NCBI GenBank assembly: GCA_024734495.1 | Contig: JALMQS010000187.1 | Coordinates: 20,884,960-20,948,959, forward strand | Direction of reading: 5' to 3' | From: Forficula auricularia | Lineage: Eukaryota; Arthropoda; Insecta; Dermaptera; Forficulidae | Length of the DNA: 64,000 bases | Part shown: positions 24,193 to 36,200 of the stretch, piece after piece | How the letters are laid out: the number at the start of each line of letters is the position of its first letter | Position numbering within the stretch: position 1 is the stretch's first letter | Notes under the pieces: generated by a model | Told to the model about the DNA's origin: nothing | Seen by the model: the letters and a program-made list of their open reading frames with translations, nothing else | The model's database searches: none | Program-made: the position numbers and the translations under genes

Positions 24193-24287
24193 GTACACGT
24201 ATGAGGTGATTGAGCAGATGGCTCAATCAATTCTTGCAAAAACAAAACTCCGACCGAAAATTTGTATCACGTGTGGCACTGGAATTG
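24193..24287 (+). CDS. PNP: PNP visible coding exon 1 (phosphate-binding loop)
   Basis: A pyrimidine-rich acceptor (..ttttcttttcag) precedes it. The first base completes a codon split with an unseen upstream exon; then it encodes [14 protein letters not shown], a basic KTKLRPK stretch and ICITCGTGI. It ends after the first base of a Gly codon at G|GTCAGT. Human PNP has the same YTYE motif after MENG, so only a handful of residues are missing. Confidence 0.94.
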
Positions 24288-27200
24288 GTCAGTTTTTTAT
24301 TTTTTATTTTTACTATTATTTTTACTATTATGTATTATTAAAATATAAATAAAAAACTATTAGAACTTAATTTTTAAGAAAATGCCAAAAATTCTGAAAC
24401 TCTGGAAAAAGAAGTGCTTCTATCCCCTTGTTATATAAAAAATAAATGTTGTTGATATCTAAGCTAGGTAGATACCTTTTTGCATATAGCAATTGACACG
24501 TTTATCTAGGGCAAGATAAACTGGGAAGCCGCACGCTCGCATTTCTAACATGATGTCATCTATTCCAAGAAATTTTCCGCTTGACAGCTTTTCCTATATA
24601 TTTGGCCTCAGAAACCAAAAATTCTGGTGATGTTGATGAGCTACTCATACAGTGGCGTATCCATAAAATTTCCATCGGGGGGGGGGGGGGGGGGAGATCA
24701 ATCCACAAAGCAAAATATTTAGTGGGAATTTTTTTTTATTAAAACAAAAGGTATACTTCAAAAAATTAAAAAAAAGAACATAATTCTTGATTAAACATTT
24801 GAAATATATTTAATTACCGTTAGTTTGCCATAGGAAACGGTTTATCGTTGCCGTTACTCATTCCATGAGCCCTGCTCCTGGGGGGGGTGTTCTAACCAAA
24901 ACCCTTCCCCGTGGCTAAGCCTCTTGTCGTGGGAGACAATGGACTGAAACTCATACATTACCTATTCACCAAGTTTCAGTGTTGTATTGAAATATATTTT
25001 ATTCAGTTTTAATATTTTTAAATATATGACCATATAATAAGTATAAAAATAAACTAATTTAAACATAGAATTAATATTTTTTTTTTATTTAATTTAATTG
25101 GGTTTGGGAACTAGATGCCCATTTAGCCAGCCATACATATTCGTTCATATATCACCAAATTTTATTGAGAATGGTGTGGGTTCTTGGTAATACATTTTTA
25201 ATAAAGTAAAGTATATTTTGAAAAATTTAAGAAACTTTTTTTTTTTACTAAAGTAAAGAGATAAATCTCCAAATTCATCAGCCTTCATATGCAGATTCCT
25301 AATGCCGACTCAGTGCATTTGGATTCCTCCTTGTGGGGGACTTGAGGGAAAGCAGTGACATCGAACAATTTCCACTTTTGATCTGTTCAAAAAAATTATA
25401 TGACCAATAATTTAGATCAGTGTTCTTCAACCTGTTTTCCGCGGAACCGTAGAGCTCCACTAAAACGGCTGAGGGCTTCCGCGAACCATTGCTAAAATTC
25501 GTTGATAATAGATATTCAATAATATTATTCAATTCTATTGAAATTTCATATCTATGTGTTCTTTTCATTTATATTTTATATCAAATAATTATTATTAAGA
25601 AATTTACATTTTAAATGGTAGTTTATTTGAAGTCTAATTTGAAAAAAAACGCTAATAACTCCATTAATTTTTTTTTAAATATGAAATTAATAGAAATTAT
25701 ACAACAATTAATTCTTAATAATTTACTTCAATTATGAACGAAATCGATTCAGTACTTTTGAGAAAATGGTCAAAAACCATTTGAACCGTCAAAAAACGAT
25801 GTTTTTTGAAAGCACGAGATGCCTTAGAAAAAAGTTTAAAAAGTCATATGAAACGAAATATTGACTTGTGACATGGAGGTGAATATTAAAATGTTTCTAA
25901 AACGGCCTTTCAACGGCGGTTTTCGGAGTTTTTGGCCATTTTCTCGAAAAGTATTGAATCGATTTTGCTCTAAATTAAAGTAAATGATTAATAATTGATT
26001 GTTGTATAATATCTATTAATTTCATATTTTTAAACAAATTTCCAACGGAGTTATTAGCGTTTTTTCAAATAGGAATTCAATAAACTACCATTTAAAATGT
26101 AAATTTCTAATAATAATTATTTGATAAAAAATATAAATTAAAGGAAAACACAGATATGAAATTTCAATAGATTTGAATAAATATCTAATGAGAAAAAAAA
26201 TAAAACTCTTTGCCATTTCTTTGTTCATTCGCTCGGAGAAAAGAAATTGAATTTTTTCATACAATTTCTTTTAAACTACATAATTATTAATTAAAATGAT
26301 ATTTCTTATATTAGAATGATGCTGTGAACCTTCAGATAGATAGAAAATGATCACATAAGATCGCTTTCTTTCTTATTTATAATTCTTTTGGTCTACCATA
26401 ATATTTAATATTTAAGCCCCTTGCCATGAGTTGGAATAAAGGTGGCATTCGGTTTATATCACGGATTTCGCTAAAATTTTTTGGGATATTAAAGGAAACA
26501 ACCCATTATCAAAAAAAGTGAATATTTTTGAAAAATTATTTTAATTTTCACCAAAAAAAAAATTTCTGAATAAAAATTTTAAATCTTCCTCTATCTTCTA
26601 AACGATTTTGATTGTTTTATTTGAATATTTCAGAGGACATTTCTCGTTTTCTGTCTTCTCTTGTCGGCGGAGCGTCGGTTAATTTTATTCCAAAGGCCTA
26701 GAATTTTCATTTTTTGATTCTCGTCCATTAAAACTAATTTTATATTTTCCGCAAACCAATGGCGTAGCCAGAAAATAGTCATGGGGGGGGGGGTCAATCT
26801 GCAAAGCAAAATATTTAGTGGGAATTTTTTTTAATTAAAACAAAAGGTATACTTCAAGAAATTAAAAAAGAACATAATTCTTGATTAAACATAAGAAATA
26901 TATTTAATTACGGTTAGTTTGCCATTAAATTACATACACAAATCAAATGAGCCCTCCTCTATATGAGGAGGGGGGTTCTGAGCACCCTGAAACCTCTCAA
27001 ATATTTGTATTAAATTATAAACACAAATTAAATAAAAAATATTTTAATTTATATACCTATATATAGTTCTTTTATCGAAACAATCTCAAAACGTATATTA
27101 AATATTCAAACGTTTCTGGAGAAATTTTACCTTTATCAATGAAAATTTATATATATATATATATCAGGGCTGTACAATCTGTAATCGCGGACCGCATTAT

Positions 27201-30200
27201 ATATATCAGGGCTGTCCAACCCGTGGACCGCGGACCGCATGCGACCCAGCACTGAAATGAGTGTGGTCCAAAATAAAATCATAAACTTCCTTAAAACATA
27301 TTGAGATTTATATTTAGAGATATATTTATTCCCTTTTTCGAAATATGAGTGTACATTTGTACAATACGTGAAGGTTTTTTCAAGAATAAAATTCAAATCT
27401 TAACTATATAAAATAAAAAAATAATAAAGTTTCGAATATTTAAAAAATCTTCTTCTCATATTTTTATTTTCTAAAATATTTATTATTTCAGTAATTTATA
27501 TGCTACGACACTAACCAATTTTATAGTTATATCATTCTAGTAAAAGGAGACAAGGAATTGGTGTTTTCTAGAACAATTACAATTAATTGGTAATTTCTCT
27601 ATTGGACTAAAACTTGTCAGGACTTGTCTTTTAGATCTTTGCACGTTCTACATGTCAATAGATAATTGATAGTCAGGTATTATTATTTCCGCGACCCTTT
27701 TAAAAAATAAATTAACATTCCTCATATCCTTCTTTAATCCCATTCGATTTAAAATAGGGTTGTCCAACCCGTGGCCCAATATAAAGTCATAAAATTCCTT
27801 AAAAAATTGAGATATATATGTAGATACTGGAAAACACCCAAGAATTTGGCCTAATCATTTTTTTTCACTAAAATAAGAAATCTGAAAATCTACTGTGAAG
27901 TTTTCGAAAAATAAAAGTAGTAATTTTAAATTTTGAATCTGGTACTAGATTTCAAGATTTCCGAAAAAATAATCATCATTTTGGTCTATTTTCGACTCCG
28001 TTTTCATTATAAATAAATTTTCTACTTGCAAACTTTCTTAAATTGAAAGTCTCCCCCCCCCCCCCCCCCGAGAGTAGCAGAATTTTTATATATTGAAGAA
28101 AACAATAAAAGAGTGTGTCTTCCCCTGGAATTATAGTTTTTTATTTATTTATAACGAGACTATAGTTTCGAGGGCTTTGCCCTCATCAGTCTATTACAAT
28201 GGATTCACAGGAATTAATTTATGAATCTAACGAAACTATAGTCTCGTTATAAATAAATAAAATTTAAAATTCCAGCAGAAGACACACTCTATTATTGTCT
28301 CCTTCAATGCAAGCTTTCTGATTGAATGTTCTAGAACAACAATTAGATACCTACCTACCGATCTAAAAGAAAAATTGAATATTGATTGTCTCTTTATTAG
28401 AATTTAATTAATTTATAAGATATTAATTACCTAGCCAGGAAAAATATAACGAAATACTAATACATAATAACACTTTGTGTAAGTATGTAGGTATATATTT
28501 ACATATAGGAGAAACTATTTTCAAGTATAAAATTTATGAAAAGTAAAATTAGAAGCTCACTTCAAGTTAAAATAAACTGCAACGGATCGTTGCTAAACTT
28601 TATCCAATCATTTGAAATATTAATATATTTATTCCATTATTATTAATCAGATATCACTTGCCATTTGAAGTTCATGTTGACTTTAATTCAAAAATAATGA
28701 TCTATTCTCATTTAACAGTCGAGGAATAACCATTCTACATTCGATTTTTGACATTTCGGTTATTATTGGTAACCATTGGCGAACACATGGAGGAATCGAC
28801 TTAAAATCAAAAATAGCGATCGATTCTCATCTAATACTTGAGGAATAACAATTCTACATTAGATTTTTGACGCTTCGATTATTATTGGTAACCATTGCTG
28901 AAGGCATGGAGGAATCGGCTTAAAATCAAAAATAACGATCGATTCTTATCTAATACTAGAGAAATAACCTTATTGCATTCCAAGCTTGAGTTGTTTACCA
29001 AAAAAAATTTAGTCTTTTTGATTTTAAGTCGATTCTTCCACGTTATCAGTAGAGGTTGCCATTAATAGTCAAAACATCAAAAATGGAATGCAATAAGGTT
29101 ATTCCTCTAGTATTAAATAAGAATCGATCGTTATTTTTGATTTTAAGCCGATTCCTCCATGTCTTCAGCAATGGTTATCAATAATAATCGAAACGTCAAA
29201 AATCTAATGTAGAATTATTATTCCTCAAGTAATAGATGAGAATCAATCGCTATTTTTGATTTTAAGTCGATTCCTGAGTCCTCAGCATTGGTTACAATAA
29301 TAATTGAAACGTCAAAAATCTAATATAGAAATAGGTTATTCCTCAAGTAATAGATGAGAATCAATCGCTATTTTTGATTTTAAGTCGATTCCTCTGAGTC
29401 CTCAGCATTGGTTACCAATAAAAACCGAAACGTCAAAAATCCAATATAGAAAGGTTATTCCTCAAGTACTAGATGAGAATCAATCGCTATTTTTGGTTTA
29501 AAGTCGATTTCTCTGTCTTCAGCAATGGTTACCAATAAAAACCGAAATGTCAAAAATCCAATATAGAATGGTTATTCCTCAAGTACTAGATGAGAATCAA
29601 TTGCTATTTTTGATTTCAACTCGATTCCTTTATGTCTTCAGCAAAGGTAACGGATAAGAAAACAACGCAGTTGCTATGGTTACTTATAAAATTTCCTCCC
29701 AAATTTTTAGCATTTCACAGAGAGAAGCCTATCCATTCTTACTTAAGCAAGGCTAAATGAGCTATATTAAAACGATCAAATGAATAAGTTTTAAAGAATT
29801 TAAAATAAAAAAATTAAAAAAGGTACTATCTTACTCTAGAGTAAAGTACTTTAAAATATAATTTTACTAAAAACTTTATTTAACCTTTTTTGGGGTCCTC
29901 GATGTACTTAATTAGGATATTAAATTTCATCAAAATTGGTCAAAAAAGTCATTTTCAAGATATTTAGAAAAAACTAAAAAAGTACTTAAATAAAGTACTA
30001 ATGTTTGTGGGCCGATATGTACCAAAAACTAATCAGCGCTTTGTTTTTGTTTTGTAAAACTAATGGTAGGTTTTCAATTTCATTTCAATCGGTGCAACGG
30101 TGTGAAAAAAAACGTGGGCCAAAAAAACGATAGCATACATCCATACATCCATACATACATCCGCACGCACTAAATGAAAAAATCGCCCTTTTTGGCCTCT

Positions 30201-33200
30201 CGACGAGACTCCATGTAATTTTTGGCAAATTGAATACTACAATTTGTGACTTTAATTGAGTACATGGGTTCCGTAGTCTTTACCTGAGGGCGATTTGAAG
30301 TCGGACTTGCTGCGAGTCCGATTACAATACTTTCCCCATGCTTCGCATTGGATAAAGTAAAAATAATAATGTTCTTATTTATACATTATTAACTATCATT
30401 CGAATTATAACATTTTATTCGCGGCCCGAAACAATTTTTTCTTCAAATGGGCCCCATATAAGCCAAACCGTTGGTCACCCCTGGTCTTATAGTTAAGTTA
30501 GCCTCAGCCTGTTTTTAATTGAAGAATAATATCCAAGATTGTTAAAACTAATAGTTTTGTGAATAAGAAACAATATAAGTAAAATGAGACACAACCTAAC
30601 CTGCATTTGGTAAACATTATTTATTTGTAATATCTCTTCTACGAGTAGTATTAAAGAATATTTATTACATGTTAGAAAGAGTATTATTATTTTGGTGGCT
30701 TAAAATAATTAGTTTGAATAACTGTTGACAAAACTGCGAAACCATCTGCAAATGTGGCCCCCACTCTCACTTAACCCTTTTTTTAATATAAAGATTAGAT
30801 TTCTAATCGTCGTTTCTTTTTCAATTCGCTTCCCTCGAATTGAATACATCTCTTTCTATATGCCAAACTGTTTCAAGTTATTTGTCAAAGAGAATGCTAA
30901 CTTTAAAATGAATTCCGAAAAAGGTAGAATAAAGTGGAAAGCATGAAAAGAAAAATAACCGGATTATTAAATCGCATCATTTAATTAAAAGAAACGAAAA
31001 AGACAAGAGGGAGAGGGGTTGTTATTTTGGGAAATATTTAATTTTCAATAAAAAGCCATCTGGATAAGAATTTCAATATTTACTCTCTCAAAATACAATT
31101 CAATCTTGGTTTTTCTTTCTCTCAGAGTGTTTTTAATTATAATGGTTAATTTTTGTATTTGAAAGGATTCCTTTGAACGATTTTGAAAACGGTTAGCTTG
31201 AAACTCTAAAGATAATTTTCTTATTTCAAACTTTTTAATTACAATTTCTGATTCTAGAAAATGATCAAAAGGAAAAGTTAATGATTATTATTATTATTAT
31301 TATTATTTTATTTTTTGGAAAATTCATTTCATTTTAAAATAAAATACATTTTTTTTATATATATTTTCAAGTGCCCAAGTACATTTTTGTAGCCCAATTG
31401 TTATAGCAGTAGTTCAAATGCTAAATACACGTGCAGATTTATTACATATCTGAAGAAATCACGAGAGATTGGCATATCCGAGCTGGCATATAATAGATAA
31501 ATTTTTTTCACCTGTATTTACACTTAATCCCGAGTGTCCAAAAGAGCAATCCGAGTTATTGGCTTGAAGATTGTCTTTTTTTGGTACTCGGGTTCAATTC
31601 CAAAATTTATTCATGACACCTCGGATTTTGTAGATATCAATGTCTCGTGATTTCTTAAGAAACTTTAAATCTGCTACTATCGGCAATTTGAACTTTTATA
31701 CTGAAAATATAATTCATATGAACATAGTTTTTATTAATAGGTATAAATAAAAACATGTTTTTTTATTTCTGATTTGTCTGATTGCAGGATCCCTAGGAGA
31801 TAGTCTTCAACAAAAGGAGTCTTTCCCATATGACTCTATTCCAAACTTTCCCGTTTCTACAGTCCCAGGGCATTCTGGACAATTAGTATTCGGTTACCTG
31901 GGAGACGTGCAAGTGGTCTGCATGCAAGGGCGATTTCACAACTATGAAGGCTATCCACTTTGGAAGGTAAAATAGAAATCCTATTTATGTACCTATTTCA
32001 TCTTTGATATAAGATTATTCTATTTTTATTATATTATATTAGCTTCACCTGTATGTATGTATCTATAATATATATTTATCTATGTATCAATGTGACTTTT
32101 GTTCTGTTAAATTCCGCAAACATTTCTAAATAAAAATAATTGATTACCTACTCCAGGGATTCTCAACCTGGGTTTCGAGGAACCTCAGGGTTCCTCAAAG
32201 TGAGGTTTGAGGTTCCCCGATCCTAGTGGTCAATAAAAGAAAAAACAAAAATGGTAGTTAGTAGTATGACCCCTTAAAAAATTTGTAAAGAAAAAAAATA
32301 CTAAATTTAGAGTCTAAGCAATACTTTATAGTCAAATAAAACCATTAATACTTAAGAATGCGATGAACATCACTATTGTTGTCTCAGTGATACCATTTTT
32401 GTTGCTCTAAATTTCCTTAACTTTCTTATAATACCTACAACGATTACGTTACATTAGTAACAAAATGAAAACATCATTTAAATTGGTTTATTATTATTTT
32501 GTTATTAATAACGTTTGAAATAATATTGCTTTTCAAATAGATGAGAATTTTATTTATGAGTACATACATATACGTATGGTACATTGAATATGTAAAAAAA
32601 AAACCTCTCCGATCCGAAAAGGGCATATGGGTATCCCAATGACATTACCAAAAAAATTTAATAATAATATTATTCATTCTTTTAAATTCCGCAAACATTT
32701 CTCTATAAAAATAATTGAGACTAAAAAGTAAAAAAAATAAATTATATTTTAAAAAACTAAAAACACGCTTCTAAAAAGTATAAAATAATGTAATACTTAT
32801 TCAAAAATGGTATGGGGAACTTTAATTAAAAAGTAAATGTTTCTGCGCACCATACTTTTTGATTAAGTCTTACAATATTTTGTACTTTTTAAAAAAAGTG
32901 TTTTTTAGTTTTTTTAAAATATAATTTTTATTATTTTATTTTTATTTTTTTAACAAAGGGTAAAAACACATGACTTGCTTGGTTATAGGTGTGACAAAAC
33001 AGAAAATGTTTGGAAACACATTTTTCGTCTTGTTATTCTCGTTCGCCCCTGAGCAAGATGCAACCTGCATGCCTTATTCAATTCTTTTGATAATGGTTTT
33101 ATATTATGCTTAGGAAGAATTTGTTATTTTTTGTTAAAAAAAAAAATTAAAAAAAAATCCCCGTGATAAATTATGAATTTCAAATTTTTTTTAATACGTA

Positions 33201-36200
33201 CTAGTTTTCCAGTATAAAATGATATTACAAATGAATGAATCGCATACATTCTGGCTAAAGCCACGCTTACGGTAAAAAAGAGTGTAAAAATTCTTTTACC
33301 ATATATCGTCCTTTACTAAATCCAAATAAACATTTATTTCAATATTTATTAACAAATTCAAAGGAGGTATATTATTTATTTTTATTTATTCAACCTAATC
33401 ATTTTTAATATCCATCTCGGCTAAAATATAACCCCGAAATCTATCTCTCTCAAATAAAATTGAAATCCTAAGGGAATATTTTTATTTTTATATGAATGTG
33501 TTTCTTTGTGAATGTGAATGTGTAAATTGGTTTAGGGATCAGGATTATAACCAGTCAAATTTTTGCTGTGAGCCAGGTTTTAATCTTGGCTTGAGATCCA
33601 TAGAAAAGTGCTTACTCACTCAGCCTAGATCTCAATTATAACCTATTAATTGCGACATAATATATAGTTATTTCGATTTAATTCCTAGTACATAAAGAAC
33701 AAGCGAGTATTTCGAATCTAAGAAAAATTAAATTTTTCAAAATTCTAACATATCGTAGTAGCATTTTAATTCTAATATTTTAATCAAACAAATAACTTAG
33801 AGGCTCGATAAAGGCCACGACATTAAATTTAATTTAAAAATGACAATTCAATGGCTGTATCAAATATATTAATTAGATAATTTTGAATTTTGAGCAAGGA
33901 CTTTCATCCCATGAGAATTCCCTCCTCCCCAAGTAAAAAATTACAATATGAGATATTGCCTACGCTTTGAGGGGCAACTTTTTTGACATATAGAAACATT
34001 GGACCAGTTAATAAATTTAAGACCAATTGTTCTGTATCTGCATCGTAAATGTCGCTGGAAATTGAATTAAATATCCTAAACTCATATTTAAAATATATAG
34101 AAACGAGTGTTTAAAATTTCAAAACTAATTTTTCCAAAATACTAACGTCATTTAGATTCTTGATAAGCTTCAAAACATTAATTTATCTCAGACGCTAGCG
34201 AAATTTTACGATGAGGATAGATACAGAGAATTCCAGAAGAAATTTCTTAGCTGGTCTTATATTTATTACAAGAGTGCTTGGTCTCAAAAGCCCGGATGGC
34301 GATTTGGTCCTTGGGTTCCGATCTCAGGGGAAAAGAACTTTGACAGAGTTAAAAAAATATTAATAATCAGATTTTTGATACTGCTCTTGTATTATCTTTT
34401 TTAAATTAAATTTAATACCTAATACTAATTAAACTTACTTAACTTAACTTTAAATTATGAACTTACGTTTGCAAAATGAAGAGAGAATAAATTCTTTCAT
34501 GCAGCTCATTTTTCTAGTCAGATAATCCTAATTGTGTTCTTTATAAAATCAAATACAGCAAGGTTTAATTAAAGATATTTGCGAACATATAAAGTAGGGA
34601 GAGAGCCTGGAAATTACATCATTCACTCTGATAAAGTTAAAGTTTGTAAGATTAAGGAAAGATTGAGTGAAATATGTTCACTTAATCTCTGTCTTAGACC
34701 CTTTAGAGATAATCAAATACCACAGTAAGGTTTAATTATATTTGTGTTAATACGGGTTTAGCAAGTTTAAATTTTGACAAATTTATATCTATAAATTATG
34801 GAATTCTAATTAAGTTAAAATGTGTTAGATGTTTGCAAAAAGAATAAAACCTAATCAGTCAACCTTGAATAACATAAATAATAAATTCCTATTTTCAAAT
34901 TCAATTATCCCAAAAGCCCGTTGAAACAGTGGATTTTTGCAAAATTGATGAATTCATCCGATGACAATTGATTACTTCGAATAATTCGTCGAAATAGATA
35001 TGTGATAAAATTTATAGATCTAATAACTTTGAATAATTGATATATTATTACTGCATTACTATATAAAGTTACTGATAAGGGGAAAACATTTTAACGGTTT
35101 ATGAGACGCAGGCATATATTGACAGAGGAGCAAATATTGTTTTCACTGTAAATACCTTGGAAAATCTAATCAAATTCAAATGCACTAAAGGAGTTCATTA
35201 GATAATTGTATGTCAGACGAGGGCCGTATTTAATATTATTCTGTAAACCAATACATATATTATTAACAAAATTTTCTAATGATGGCCATTTTTATTTTCA
35301 AATTTTAAAAATAAAGTTTATAAAATTACAAGTTTAATTAAATTTTATTCATAATATAAGAGAATTATTGGAATACATAATTGGAGCGGGTGAAATAAAA
35401 ATTAAATGAAATTCAGTTTTTTAAATTTTAAAACTGCCCGAATTCCAAGTTTAGCACTTGGGTTCTACTTCGGAAATGATGATCTCTTGAAATAAAACAT
35501 ATTTAATAGGAAAATCACGCGACTGTTCTCTTTTTAATCCGAGATGTGGATATGTTTTTTATTTTATTTATTTATTTATTTATTTATTTTGGCTTTTCAG
35601 CCTTTCTATCCATAAGCCAATTTACGATACTAACTATTATATTTTTAAAAATTTGTCTCTACCCCGAGTTCAGATTTTAGCCGGGTGCCTCGAGTCGGAT
35701 TCGAACCCGGGTCCTCTTGGTTAGCAGGCTGACTCGCTACCACCTAGCCTAACCCGATGTGGATATGTTATAGATAATTTTATTTTATTATAGAGTAATA
35801 AGGTCGCGTTTTTAAATGGAATATCAAATCCGCTATTGGCTGCCCATCGAGATGGAACAAATTAGATATTATGCATGAAACTTGAAGGAGACAATAAAAG
35901 AGTGTGTGTCTTCTGCTGTAATTATAAATTTTATTTATTTATAACGATCGAGACAATAAAAGAGTGTGTCTTCTGCTGGAATTATAAATTTTATTTATTT
36001 ATAACGATCGTTATAAATAAATAAAATTCATAATTCAGAAGACACACTCTTTTATTGTCTCCTTCAATATATAAAAATTCTGCTACTCTCGGCAAAAACT
36101 TTCAATTTAATACATGAAACTTCTTGATAAACAGTTAAAGATAGAAAATATTCATCCTAATGCATTTACGATAATTTGAGTCGGATAGAAACTAGATTTT

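Larger units (their letters stand above)
27755..30483. mobile_element. hAT-like shell containing nested elements
   Basis: The left end TAGGGTTGTCCAACCCGTGG and the right end, whose complement reads CAGGGGTGACCAACGGTTTG, form imperfect inverted termini. Inside are a family C foldback (28039-28307) and the array element (28562-29900). I found no duplicated 8-bp target, so pairing these two ends is an inference. Confidence 0.4.

Noticed and set aside
28680..29650. CRISPR-like repeat-spacer array
   Set aside because: The units are continuous ~118-bp tandem copies without unique spacers, in a eukaryotic intron.
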